The notes beneath the pieces are model-generated. The model was not told where the DNA came from. It searched no databases and saw nothing but the letters and a program-made list of their open reading frames with translations. A DNA stretch of 64,000 nt from Clostridia bacterium (GTDB lineage: Bacteria > Bacillota > Clostridia > Oscillospirales > CAG-272): contig JAFUQP010000028.1 of NCBI GenBank assembly GCA_017472305.1, positions 43,631-107,630 of the forward strand. The letters run 5' to 3'. This document shows positions 40,865 through 49,930 of the stretch, in pieces. A program made the position numbers and the translations under genes. The first letter of the stretch is position 1; the number at the start of each line of letters is the position of its first letter.

Positions 40865-41077
40865 CGGGTGTCGGTAATATTTTTGACCGCGCCGACTGTC
40901 GGTAGCACGGACGGCGTTATTATATTGTTTGCCGCCTCTAATGCTCGTCCGTTATATTATTTTTATGCGAGGCGCGGCGGTGATATTCGGCTCTCACTCA
41001 CAGTAAGGGGGCGGTAACGCCTTGACGGCGTTATTTGGCGACAAAAGCTATCATTACATAATAAAGGGGGGTAAAGC
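40865..41077 (+). other. Intergenic region rich in nested inverted repeats
   Basis: ACCGCGCC (near 40885) can pair with GGCGCGGCGGT (near 40971), enclosing CGGACG (near 40908) with CGTCCG (near 40948). A separate hairpin, AACGCC-TTGAC-GGCGTT, lies near 41018-41034. It may be a structured RNA or a terminator complex; no gene is seen. Confidence 0.4.
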
Positions 41078-41395
41078 GTGGGAAGAAAAAGCAGAGATAC
41101 GGCGATACTTATCGTCGAGGCGCTATGCGCCGACTACAAGAGGCAGAGGGAGCTAATCACATCGGGAAAGCTCGAGCACAGGACGGCGGTGGAGCTTCGC
41201 TACTACAGCTTCAAGATTTTTGACGCGGTAGCCGAGATTGTCGGCGAGAGGGACGCCGAAGCTATGATACGCGAGGTCGGGGAAAATATCGGCTACGCAA
41301 ACAGCGATTTGTTTTATCTCTCCGAGGCTCTATACAAAACAAGGAAATTGGAGGTGAAGTACAATATTGCAAGACGGCTGCACTTAATTGACTGA
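41078..41395 (+). CDS. Unknown 105-residue helical protein
   Basis: Starts with GTG behind AAGGGGGG (6 nt). It is predicted to be mainly alpha-helical and charged (DTAILIVEALCADYKRQREL; ELRYYSFKIFDAVAEIV; RDAEAMIREVGENIGYANSD). I do not recognise the family. It precedes the spoIIA-type operon on the same strand, separated by an inserted hairpin repeat, so a sporulation link is possible but unsupported. Confidence 0.6.
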   Translation: MGRKSRDTAILIVEALCADYKRQRELITSGKLEHRTAVELRYYSFKIFDAVAEIVGERDAEAMIREVGENIGYANSDLFYLSEALYKTRKLEVKYNIARRLHLID

Positions 41396-41467
41396 AAAAC
41401 TTTTTATTCTCTCCCGTCTGCGACAATTTTTGCGCCCGAGGTATGATAAAATATCTCCGTGAAATAT

Positions 41468-41520
41468 CTTTAGCCAATACCAACCTAAATCGCGTTCAAT
41501 TTAGGTTGGCATTGGCTAGC
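41468..41520. repeat. Hairpin repeat with a 19-bp stem before spoIIAA
   Basis: AGCCAATACCAACCTAAAT (41472-41490) pairs with ATTTAGGTTGGCATTGGCT (41499-41517) with a single mismatch. The first 25 nt (41468-41492) are identical to 63858-63882, where they adjoin another repeat. This is probably a non-autonomous mobile or recombinational repeat. Confidence 0.7.
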
Positions 41521-41613
41521 GAGGGTGGACAGCCCGAATTCGGCACATCCGAGGCGCAAGCCTTGCGAAAAGCCGAAGGCGACTGCGGCTCCGACTCGCG
41601 GGAAGGAATAAAA

Positions 41614-41931
41614 ATGAAGGAAAGCTTAAAAACAGCCCTCGACGGGCGGACACTCACGGCGCGTCTTTCGGGAGAGCTTGACCACCACACGGCGTCAGCG
41701 ATACGCGAAGGAATTGACACCGAGCTATTCAAGACAAGACCCGAGGTTCTGGTTCTTGACTTCACCGAGGTCGATTTTATGGACAGCTCGGGAATAGGGC
41801 TGATTATCGGCCGCTCGGAGGTGGCGCGCGCCACGCACACGGCAATAAGAATTACGGGAATGAGCGAGAGGCACTTGCGACTTCTCCGTATGTCGGGCAT
41901 ATCGAAGCTCGATAACGTTACTCTCGGATAA
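41614..41931 (+). CDS. spoIIAA: Anti-sigma F factor antagonist
   Basis: A 105-residue STAS-domain protein that, when unphosphorylated, releases sigma-F from SpoIIAB in the forespore. The phosphorylation site is in VDFMDSSGIGLIIGR, the standard DSSGxG motif. The ATG at 41614 has GGAAGGA upstream; the open frame to 41443 passes through the inserted hairpin repeat and is not coding. It is followed by spoIIAB (20 bp) and sigF, the canonical order. Confidence 0.92.
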   Translation: MKESLKTALDGRTLTARLSGELDHHTASAIREGIDTELFKTRPEVLVLDFTEVDFMDSSGIGLIIGRSEVARATHTAIRITGMSERHLRLLRMSGISKLDNVTLG

Positions 41932-41951
41932 TATTTTGGAAGGTGTTGAAA

Positions 41952-42389
41952 ATGAAAAGGATAATAAACGAAATGAAGCTAAGGCTTCCCGCCTTAAGCG
42001 TGAACGAGGCGGTTGCGCGCTCGGTAATATCGGCGTTTGCGGCGGAGCTAAACCCAACGGTCGAGGAGCTTGGCGACCTCAGATGTGCCGTCAGCGAGGC
42101 GGTGACAAACTGCATAGTACACGCCTACAAGCAGCTCCCCGAGGGAGAGGTCGGCTACGTATACATATCCGTCAGACTCTACGACGTGCGCGAGGTTTCG
42201 GTTGAAATCTCGGACAACGGCTGCGGAATAGAGAACGTCGCTCTTGCAAGGACCCCTGCCTACTCCACAGGCTCGTCCGAGAGGTGCGGTATGGGCTTTC
42301 TCGTTATGGAGAGCTTCACCGACTCTCTCTCGGTCAAGTCAAGGGTTGGCAAGGGTACAACCGTCCTTATGCGTAAGTGCTTCTCCTGA
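41952..42389 (+). CDS. spoIIAB: Anti-sigma F factor (serine kinase)
   Basis: A 145-residue GHKL-fold kinase that binds sigma-F and phosphorylates SpoIIAA. Motifs: the N-box LRCAVSEAVTNCIVHAYK, G1-box VSVEISDNGCGIENV and the G2 region CGMGFLVMESF. GGAAGGTG precedes the ATG at 41952. It lies between spoIIAA and sigF, and together they form the partner-switching module that restricts sigma-F to the forespore. Confidence 0.93.
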   Translation: MKRIINEMKLRLPALSVNEAVARSVISAFAAELNPTVEELGDLRCAVSEAVTNCIVHAYKQLPEGEVGYVYISVRLYDVREVSVEISDNGCGIENVALARTPAYSTGSSERCGMGFLVMESFTDSLSVKSRVGKGTTVLMRKCFS

Positions 42390-42418
42390 CGGATATCCAA
42401 TAACGCCGTGAGGTGAAA

Positions 42419-43156
42419 ATGGAAAAAACTAAAGAAAAAAAGCGCGCCTTCGACGAAAATCGCGAGCTGCTGCGCGCATACCGCGAGGGCGACGAGGAGG
42501 CGGGCGAGAGGCTCGCCGAGCTGAACGCGCCGCTCGTTTACAGCATTGCGGGGAGGTTCGTCGGCAGATGCCCCGATATGCAGGACCTTATTGAAAGCGG
42601 TAATATCGGGCTTGTCAAGGCTATGAAAACCTTTGACTTCTCATTCGATACCGCCTTCTCGACCTACGCTGTGCCGCTTATCTTCGGGGAGATACGAAGA
42701 TTTCTTCGCGACGACGGAATTATCAAGGTGTCAAGAGAGGAAAAAAGACTCTCGGCAAGGCTATCCGCCGAACGAGAGAGGCGGCTTGCGCTCGGAGAGC
42801 GCTCCGATATCCGTTCGCTTGCCGAGGCGGTGGGAGTTTCGGTGCAGGACGCGGCGTCAGCCCTGTTCTCGCAGAGCAGCGTACGCTCGCTTGACGAGGC
42901 GGCGTTCGACGAGGACGACGGCACAACCCTCGGAGCAATCGTCGCCGACGAGGACGCCGAGCGAGCCGAATTTGACAGACTGACCCTGCGAGCCGCTATT
43001 GAGAAGCTCTCCGACGAGCACAGGCGGCTTATCGTGCTTCGCTATTTTCGGGATATGTCGCAGACCGAAACGGCAAAGGTCCTCGGGCTATCGCAGGTCA
43101 AGGTGTCGAGAGAGGAAAAGAAGATTATCGCAATTTTAAGAGAAGAAATGAAATAG
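42419..43156 (+). CDS. sigF: RNA polymerase sporulation sigma factor SigF
   Basis: A sigma-70 family factor of 245 residues. Region 2 is clear: GDEEAGERLAELNAPLVYSI, DLIESGNIGLVKAMKTFDF, and STYAVPLIFGEIRRFLRDDG; regions 3 and 4 follow (SVRSLDEA; LSDEHRRLIVLRYFRDMSQ, then the HTH TETAKVLGLSQVKVSREEKK). Gene order after spoIIAA-spoIIAB identifies it as sigma-F. Its presence implies a sporulating organism or a recent descendant. GAGGTG precedes the ATG at 42419. Confidence 0.92.
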   Translation: MEKTKEKKRAFDENRELLRAYREGDEEAGERLAELNAPLVYSIAGRFVGRCPDMQDLIESGNIGLVKAMKTFDFSFDTAFSTYAVPLIFGEIRRFLRDDGIIKVSREEKRLSARLSAERERRLALGERSDIRSLAEAVGVSVQDAASALFSQSSVRSLDEAAFDEDDGTTLGAIVADEDAERAEFDRLTLRAAIEKLSDEHRRLIVLRYFRDMSQTETAKVLGLSQVKVSREEKKIIAILREEMK

Positions 43157-43297
43157 CGCTTACAGGAAAACACTCTGCAAGCTCGCGGCGGCGGGGAATT
43201 TGCCCTGCATTTTCGCCCGACTTATCGCCTTTACTCTGATGTTAAATATTTACTAATAATGCAATTGTTAATAAATTGTGAAAAAAGCGGAAAACTA

Positions 43298-43326
43298 TTG
43301 ATTTTTTTACGGCTTTAGAGTAGAAT
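43298..43326 (+). promoter_or_regulatory. Promoter of groESL
   Basis: -35 TTGATT (43298-43303), 17-bp spacer, -10 TAGAAT (43321-43326), immediately upstream of the CIRCE operator. Confidence 0.7.
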
Positions 43327-43340
43327 ATATGCTGTAAGCG

Positions 43341-43367
43341 TTAGCACTCAAAAGTCACGAGTGCTAA
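43341..43367. promoter_or_regulatory. CIRCE operator (HrcA site)
   Basis: TTAGCACTC (43341-43349), 9-bp spacer, GAGTGCTAA (43359-43367): an exact CIRCE element, the binding site of the heat-shock repressor HrcA, between promoter and groES. Confidence 0.95.
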
Positions 43368-43394
43368 AAATGCTAAAAACGGAGGAAAACACTA

Positions 43395-43679
43395 ATGAAA
43401 CTCAGACCATTGCTCGACAGAGTTGTACTTAAGCAGGTTGAAGCGGTTGAAACGACCAAGGCAGGAATACTTCTTCCCGGCTCGGCACAGGAGAAGCCCC
43501 ATGTTTCCGAGATTGTTGCGGTAGGCCCCGGCGGAGTAGTTGACGGCAAGGAGGTCGTTATGACCCTCAAGGTTGGTGAGAAGGTTATCACCGGCAAGTA
43601 CAGCGGCACAGAGGTTAAGATTGACGGTGTTGAATACACTATCGTAAGTCAGTCGGATATTCTCGCTGTCGTAGAATAA
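43395..43679 (+). CDS. groES: Co-chaperonin GroES
   Basis: A 94-residue 10-kDa chaperonin that caps GroEL. Typical sequence: [20 protein letters not shown], the mobile-loop region [33 protein letters not shown] and the C-terminal [11 protein letters not shown]. It is controlled by the CIRCE element and precedes groEL by 34 bp; GGAGG lies before the ATG. Confidence 0.96.
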   Translation: MKLRPLLDRVVLKQVEAVETTKAGILLPGSAQEKPHVSEIVAVGPGGVVDGKEVVMTLKVGEKVITGKYSGTEVKIDGVEYTIVSQSDILAVVE

Positions 43680-43695
43680 TTCAGATTTAAGATAA

Positions 43696-45339
<1,644 letters not shown>

Positions 45340-45349
45340 GAGTTATGAT

Positions 45350-45382
45350 AAAGCGCGACACTACTTGCGAGTGTCGCGCTTT
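45350..45382 (+). terminator. Terminator of groESL
   Basis: AAAGCGCGACACT (45350-45362) and its perfect complement (45370-45382) with a 7-nt loop, followed by AGTTTTG. Confidence 0.75.
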
Positions 45383-45535
45383 AGTTTTGATTGCCTTCAG
45401 CAAGTTATAATGCTTCGCAGTTATGAGCGACTGCGTCGCGTTATGCTTCGTATTCCGAGCAGAAATCCCCGCCCGCGCGCCGAAGCCCGCAAAGCACACA
45501 GAGGCGCACTCTTTGACGAGCTTCAGTTTGAGCAG

Positions 45536-45597
45536 AAAATTTTGAGCATCACCCGATGGCGTAGTTACCTACGTCGAGAGGTGATGCTCGGAATTTT
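45536..45597 (+). repeat. Single copy of the CGTAN/NTACG hairpin family with an 18-bp outer stem
   Basis: The outer arms 45536-45553 and 45580-45597 pair over 18 bp, including two U-G wobbles that exist only on the plus strand. Inside are CGATGG, CGTAG, loop TTAC, CTACG and TCGAGA, matching the copy at 11434-11473. On the minus strand the structure could also serve as the kduD terminator (AAAATTTT tail). The rest of the 275-bp gap before kduD shows no gene. Confidence 0.65.
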
Positions 45598-45614
45598 ATG
45601 CCAAAATCAAGCCG

Positions 45615-46421
45615 TCAACCAGGGAATTTGCCGAAGTAAGCCTGTATACCACCATCAACGTAGATAACCTGTCCGTTGACAAAGTCAGATGCCTTAGATG
45701 CAAGGAATACTGCGGTGCCGCCGAGGTCCTCGGGGTCGCCCCATCTGCCGGCGGGGGTCTTGGTGTCGGTTATAAACTGGTCGAAGGGGTGCTTCGAGCC
45801 GTCTGCCTGTCTTTCACGAAGGGGAGCGGTCTGGGGAGTTGCAATGTAGCCGGGGCCGATGCCGTTGCACTGAATGTTGTACGCGCCGTACTCAGATGCG
45901 ATGTTTCTTGTAAGCATCTTAAGTCCGCCCTTTGCGGAAGCGTATGCAGATACGGTTTCTCTACCGAACTCACTCATCATAGAGCAGATGTTGATAATCT
46001 TACCGCTTCTCTGCTTCATCATCGAGGGAAGAACCGCCTTCGATACGATGAAGGGTGCGTTAAGGTCAACGTCGATAACCTGTCTGAACTCTGCGGCTGC
46101 CATCTCGTGCATAGGAATTCTCTTGATAATACCTGCGTTGTTAACGAGGATATCAACTACTCCTACTTCCTTCTCGATTTTTGCAACCATAGCCTGTACT
46201 GCTTCCTCGTCGGTAACGTCGCAAACGTAGCCCGTAGCGTCGATGCCGTCTGCCTTGTAGGATGCAAGTCCCTTGTCAACGAACTCCTGCTTGATGTCGT
46301 TGAAAACGATTTTAGCGCCTGCTGCCGAAAGAGCCTTCGCAATTGCGTAGCCGATACCGTAGGATGCGCCTGTTACGAGAGCAACCTTGCCCTCGAGGCT
46401 GAAATTCTGTGTGTAAGACAT
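45615..46421 (-). CDS. kduD: SDR oxidoreductase, probable 2-deoxy-D-gluconate 3-dehydrogenase
   Basis: A 268-residue classical short-chain dehydrogenase: cofactor motif TGASYGIGYAIAKAL, NNAG in VDILVNNAGIIKRIP, catalytic Ser-Tyr-Lys in ICSMMSEFGRETVSAYASAKGG (read as pieces), and C-terminal GQVIYVDGGIQAYFGK. It resembles KduD and gluconate 5-dehydrogenase (IdnO/Gno). Its position 22 bp after kduI on the same strand favours the KduD role in the 4-deoxy-L-threo-5-hexosulose-uronate branch of pectin/uronate catabolism. AAAGGAG precedes the ATG. Confidence 0.8.
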   Translation of the reverse strand: MSYTQNFSLEGKVALVTGASYGIGYAIAKALSAAGAKIVFNDIKQEFVDKGLASYKADGIDATGYVCDVTDEEAVQAMVAKIEKEVGVVDILVNNAGIIKRIPMHEMAAAEFRQVIDVDLNAPFIVSKAVLPSMMKQRSGKIINICSMMSEFGRETVSAYASAKGGLKMLTRNIASEYGAYNIQCNGIGPGYIATPQTAPLRERQADGSKHPFDQFITDTKTPAGRWGDPEDLGGTAVFLASKASDFVNGQVIYVDGGIQAYFGKFPG

Positions 46422-46443
46422 TTTATATTCTCCTTTAGTTTAA

Positions 46444-47274
46444 TTATCTGAGTTCACGGGTTTCAATATGGTCCATATCGGTGAATTCCTGGTTCTCACC
46501 GCACATAGCCCAGATGAAGGAATAATTCTTCGTGCCAACGCCCGAGTGGATAGACCACGAGGGAGAGATAACCGCCTCCTCGTTGTGCATTACGATGTGA
46601 CGGGTTTCCTTTGCCTCGCCCATCATATGGAATACCGCATCATTCGGGCCCATATCGAGGTAGAGGTAAACCTCCATTCTTCTGTCGTGGGTGTGGCAGG
46701 GCATGGTGTTCCAGTTAGAGCCGACCTCGAGCTCGGTAAGTCCCATCGCAAGCTGGCAGGACTTCATAACCTCGGGGTGTATGTACTGATTAATAACTCT
46801 CTTGTTGCAGTCCTCGAGCGAGCCGCAGGGAACCTTACGAGCCTTGGTAATATCAATCTTAACTGTGGGATACTCGGTGTGAGCGGGGCAAGAGGTCATA
46901 TAGAACTTCGCGGGGCATTCAGGGTCAACGCTCTTGAAGCGAAGGTCGCGGTGTCCCTTACCTACGTAGATACCGTCTCTCGGGTTCATCTCGAACTCCT
47001 CACCGTCAATAGTGATTACGCCCTTACCGCCTATGTTGATACAGCCAAGCTCACGTCTCTCAAGGAAGTAGTCTGCCGCAAGCTCCTTTCCTGCCTCGAG
47101 CTTCAGCGTTGCCATAACAGGCATCATACCGATAACGATAATTCTGTCGGTGTGGCTGTATACCATTCTGATATTGTCCTTGGTGAAGAGGTTCGCTATA
47201 TGGAATTCCTCTCTGAGTCTGTCGGTTGTATAATACTTGACGTCTTTAGCGTTGGACGCGTCTCTTACTTCCAT
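46444..47274 (-). CDS. kduI: Possible internal start giving stand-alone KduI
   Basis: Inside the fused frame, an ATG at 47274 begins MEVRDASNAKDVK, exactly where separate KduI proteins (about 277 residues) start, and is preceded by AAAGAGGAGAAT, a good ribosome binding site about 9 nt upstream. The isomerase could thus be made alone as well as in fusion. The N-terminal region may be a formerly separate upstream gene now in frame. Confidence 0.5.
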   Translation of the reverse strand: MEVRDASNAKDVKYYTTDRLREEFHIANLFTKDNIRMVYSHTDRIIVIGMMPVMATLKLEAGKELAADYFLERRELGCINIGGKGVITIDGEEFEMNPRDGIYVGKGHRDLRFKSVDPECPAKFYMTSCPAHTEYPTVKIDITKARKVPCGSLEDCNKRVINQYIHPEVMKSCQLAMGLTELEVGSNWNTMPCHTHDRRMEVYLYLDMGPNDAVFHMMGEAKETRHIVMHNEEAVISPSWSIHSGVGTKNYSFIWAMCGENQEFTDMDHIETRELR

Positions 47275-48078
47275 TCCTTTATTCTCCTCTTTAATATAGT
47301 TTCCGTAAATTTCAATCTGCGAAAGTGCCGCAAAGGACAAAGAGCCGTCCTCGAGGCGCTGCTGCTTAAGTCCTGTGAGCTTGACGAACTCGGTGACCTT
47401 CGGCTCAAACGATACCTTCTGTCCCTCGGCAACGCCACGGAGGTCTGTGTGAATTCTCGTTCCGTCGGAGAATTCAAGCTCGGCTTCCTTCCAATAGGTG
47501 TCGTGCGGGAAATCCGCTCTGAGGAAGAGCACCACGCTGGATACGCTTACGGGTATGCCGAAGTGCACCTCGAACTCGAGGTCCTCGCGGAGTCCGCCGC
47601 CCCAGGAGTGGTAGGGGAAGCAGCCGTGGTTAGAGTTGTCGCAAACGCCGTCGATAGCGTTACGCTCAAAGAAGCAGGGGTCCTCACGGGTAACGAAGTT
47701 AGCTACCGAGTGAGGGAAATATTTCGGCAGGTTGTGCCTGTCGTGCGAGTTCAGCGAGATAAGGCGCTCGCCGTACACCTCGGCATCCGACGGCTCGGAA
47801 AGCACCACTCTGTGGTCGTCGCCGCGGAAGGCTGTGGGTGCGTAGCAGGCGGAGAGCTCGCGTCCCTCGGGAATTACGAATTCGAATACTCCGTCGGGAA
47901 GGTAGAGTATAGAGTCGGCAAGAGTTTCGTCAAGACGGATTTTCAAGAACTTCGTGTCGGCACACTCGACTCTCCACTTGTCACCGGACTCGTATTCGCC
48001 CGAGAAGTGCTCGTCAATCTCTCTGCCGTACGCCTTGAACTTAACGTCGCCGTTTGCTCTTATCAGCTTAAGGTTTAT
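46444..48078 (-). CDS. kduI: KduI fused to an N-terminal beta-rich domain, with a non-AUG start
   Basis: The C-terminal 276 residues are 5-dehydro-4-deoxy-D-glucuronate isomerase (KduI), a zinc cupin converting the unsaturated uronate ketose in pectin breakdown: VRDASNAKDVKYYTTDRLRE at its start, ELGCINIGGKG, and zinc ligands in MPCHTHDRRMEVYLYLD. The N-terminal ~265 residues form a beta-rich, possibly carbohydrate-binding region ending in a coagulation-factor-type NYIKEENKG linker. The only good ribosome binding site (AAAGGAGGG, 48088-48096) is followed in frame by ATT, GTT, ATC and ATA, not ATG; the coordinate uses the ATA at 48078 (AUC at 48081 also possible). A promoter at 48116 excludes upstream starts. 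Confidence 0.7.
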   Translation of the reverse strand: MNLKLIRANGDVKFKAYGREIDEHFSGEYESGDKWRVECADTKFLKIRLDETLADSILYLPDGVFEFVIPEGRELSACYAPTAFRGDDHRVVLSEPSDAEVYGERLISLNSHDRHNLPKYFPHSVANFVTREDPCFFERNAIDGVCDNSNHGCFPYHSWGGGLREDLEFEVHFGIPVSVSSVVLFLRADFPHDTYWKEAELEFSDGTRIHTDLRGVAEGQKVSFEPKVTEFVKLTGLKQQRLEDGSLSFAALSQIEIYGNYIKEENKGMEVRDASNAKDVKYYTTDRLREEFHIANLFTKDNIRMVYSHTDRIIVIGMMPVMATLKLEAGKELAADYFLERRELGCINIGGKGVITIDGEEFEMNPRDGIYVGKGHRDLRFKSVDPECPAKFYMTSCPAHTEYPTVKIDITKARKVPCGSLEDCNKRVINQYIHPEVMKSCQLAMGLTELEVGSNWNTMPCHTHDRRMEVYLYLDMGPNDAVFHMMGEAKETRHIVMHNEEAVISPSWSIHSGVGTKNYSFIWAMCGENQEFTDMDHIETRELR

Positions 48079-48087
48079 GATAACAAT

Positions 48088-48096
48088 CCCTCCTTT
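48088..48096 (-). promoter_or_regulatory. Ribosome binding site followed by non-AUG codons
   Basis: AAAGGAGGG on the minus strand, an ideal Shine-Dalgarno sequence. In the only open frame the next codons are ATT, GTT, ATC, ATA, AAC. A single ATG-to-ATA change at 48076-48078 would explain this. Confidence 0.6.
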
Positions 48097-48115
48097 AAAA
48101 TATTTACTATATATA

Positions 48116-48144
48116 ATGATAGCATATCGGAAGGAAAATTTCAA
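48116..48144 (-). promoter_or_regulatory. Promoter of the kduI-kduD operon
   Basis: Minus strand: -35 TTGAAA (48139-48144), 17-bp spacer, -10 TATCAT (48116-48121), placing the start near 48109. Confidence 0.6.
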
Positions 48145-48291
48145 CCGTTTTGGCAATTTTTTAGTTCGTTTCTTTTTTAACAGAGTCAGGGCGCGGTGCG
48201 TCTATATCACTCATTTTCCCTGTGTCACGGCAATCCTCGGGGCGCTTTGTTTTTTTCACAAAAAAGAGCTATTTAAAAAATTGAAAACCCC

Positions 48292-48319
48292 TTGACTTAT
48301 TTTTCCTTTGTGATATACT
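48292..48319 (+). promoter_or_regulatory. Promoter of the CapA-like gene
   Basis: -35 TTGACT (48292-48297), 16-bp spacer, -10 TATACT (48314-48319). Confidence 0.55.
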
Positions 48320-48375
48320 AATTTTGAAAGTTTGATATCTTTCGAAACACAGCTTTTTAAAAGGAGATATAAATT

Positions 48376-49461
48376 ATGAAGCTTTTATTCGGTGCTGACA
48401 CGGTGCCTACATCGGTAACCGAGCAGCTGTTCGTTGAAGGAAATGCAAGAAAGCTCTTCGGCAAGGTGTGCGATATTGCCAAAGAGGCTGACAGAGTTAT
48501 TATCAATCTTGAGTGCGCGCTCACCGAGACCGACGGCAAGATTGCAAAGTTCGGCCCTAACATCAAGGCCGACCCGAGATGCACGAACGCACTACGTGAG
48601 CTTGGCGTAACCGACGTTATGCTCTCGAATAACCACGTATTCGACTACGGCAAGGCAGGACTTGTTGACACTATGAAGGCTCTTGACGCGGCAGAACTTC
48701 CCTACACCGGCGTCGGTGAGAACGATACCGCCTCGCGTAAGCCCTACTACATAGACTGCAAGGGCAAGAGGGTCGGTATAGTCAACGTTTGCGAGCACGA
48801 GTACACCTACGCGCTCCCGAACAGAATGGGCGCTAACCCCTTCGACCCCTTCCTCACTATGCAGGATATCCGCGAGTGCAAAAAGAATTGCGACTACCTC
48901 GTCTGCGTATATCACGGCGGTAAGGAATACTGCCGCTACCCCTCGCCCCGTCTTGTAAACCTCGCGCACGAGATGGTGCTTTGCGGTGCTGACGCGGTGC
49001 TTATGCAGCATAGCCACTGTATCGGCTGCTACGAGGAGTTCGAGGGCGGACACATCGTATACGGACAGGGCAACTTCAACTTCGTATTCGCAGGCTACGA
49101 CTGCCCCGAGTGCTGGTACACCTCGCTTCTTGTGGAGCTTGATATTGAGGACGGTATGAAGATTAAGTTCTATCCCCTCGTTGCCACCGAGTGCGGCTGC
49201 GACCTGGCTGAGGGCGAGGCTGCCGAGAAAATTATGTCGGCGTTCAACGAGAGAAACGCTTCCCTTCTCGACGGCACCTGGCGCGACGGCTGGCACGCAT
49301 TCTGCACCGACAAGGAGCGCGAATACTACCATAACAGCGTTCTTAGCGCAAAAACCAACGAGCGCGAAACTCAGCTCTTCGCGCACTATCTCGACTGCGA
49401 GGCGCACACCGACGTCTGGCGCGAGCTCTACCCCACTTGGAATACCACAAACGAGCTTTAA
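48376..49461 (+). CDS. CapA-family protein (calcineurin-like phosphoesterase fold)
   Basis: A 361-residue protein of the CapA/PgsA family, which in some bacteria is needed for poly-gamma-glutamate export. Motifs: LLFGADTVPTS at the N-terminus (metal-ligand Asp), NLECALTETDGK, VMLSNNHVFDYGKAGLVDT with the conserved NNH, VCVYHGGKEY and MQHSHCIGCYEEFEG. It has no signal peptide or membrane anchor and no pgsB/pgsC neighbours, so it is probably a cytoplasmic phosphoesterase-like relative rather than a capsule gene. AAAAGGAGAT precedes the ATG. Confidence 0.8.
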   Translation: MKLLFGADTVPTSVTEQLFVEGNARKLFGKVCDIAKEADRVIINLECALTETDGKIAKFGPNIKADPRCTNALRELGVTDVMLSNNHVFDYGKAGLVDTMKALDAAELPYTGVGENDTASRKPYYIDCKGKRVGIVNVCEHEYTYALPNRMGANPFDPFLTMQDIRECKKNCDYLVCVYHGGKEYCRYPSPRLVNLAHEMVLCGADAVLMQHSHCIGCYEEFEGGHIVYGQGNFNFVFAGYDCPECWYTSLLVELDIEDGMKIKFYPLVATECGCDLAEGEAAEKIMSAFNERNASLLDGTWRDGWHAFCTDKEREYYHNSVLSAKTNERETQLFAHYLDCEAHTDVWRELYPTWNTTNEL

Positions 49462-49485
49462 GTCGGACAAAATATTTATATAATA

Positions 49486-49514
49486 TTGACAAAGCCGAAA
49501 ATATATGATAAAAT
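49486..49514 (+). promoter_or_regulatory. Promoter of the valS T-box leader
   Basis: -35 TTGACA (49486-49491), 17-bp spacer, -10 TAAAAT (49509-49514). Confidence 0.75.
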
Positions 49515-49520
49515 ATCATA

Positions 49521-49760
49521 AGTAAATCCTCTCGGCGGAGGAGTAGTGCGTTTTTGCCTTTCAGAGAAGGGGCGGGCGGTGAGAGCCCCCAAGGTGCGGC
49601 GCGCGAAGGTAGCCGTCGAGTATTCGGGAAGAACGGCTTTGGCTTATTAGAACCCGACGGTTTGCCGCGTTAGAGGCTGCTCGAGGGGAGTTTTCTCCCG
49701 AATTTGGGTGGTACCGCGTATTTTACGCCCCAAACGGATTAATTCCGTTTGGGGCTTTTC
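49521..49760 (+). promoter_or_regulatory. T-box leader of valS
   Basis: The T-box sequence AATTTGGGTGGTACCGCG lies at 49701-49718, followed by the terminator GCCCCAAACGG/CCGTTTGGGGC (49727-49737 with 49745-49755) and TTTT. The 5' part can form the long Stem I. Uncharged tRNA-Val would pair with the T-box side and prevent termination; I did not fix the specifier codon by eye. Confidence 0.92.
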
Positions 49761-49930
49761 TTTTTTTGCTCGATAGGCTGAAAAAAGAAAGGCTTCAACC
49801 GAGCCTCGGCAGTCATAAAGCCGTCGGCACAGCCTTCACAAGGACTGGGGGCGAGCCTCGGTAGCCCGCCGACCTTCCACCCGCGTTTTACAAGATTATA
49901 AAAATTTTCGCATTGACGAAAGGACGAAAT
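49761..49930 (+). other. GC-rich segment between the T-box terminator and valS
   Basis: About 170 bp with repeated CGAGCCTCGG words (near 49799 and 49853) and self-complementary runs (GCCGTCGG, CCGCCGAC). This is unusually long for the space between a T-box and its gene; it may be an inserted repeat or an additional structured region. No gene is seen in it. Confidence 0.45.

Noticed and set aside
41443-41613. 57-residue extension of SpoIIAA
   Set aside because: It is encoded by an inserted hairpin repeat found elsewhere in the window; the normal start with a ribosome binding site is at 41614.
46468-48180. 570-residue plus-strand frame opposite kduI
   Set aside because: It is antisense to a recognisable isomerase; the composition is typical of a mirrored frame.
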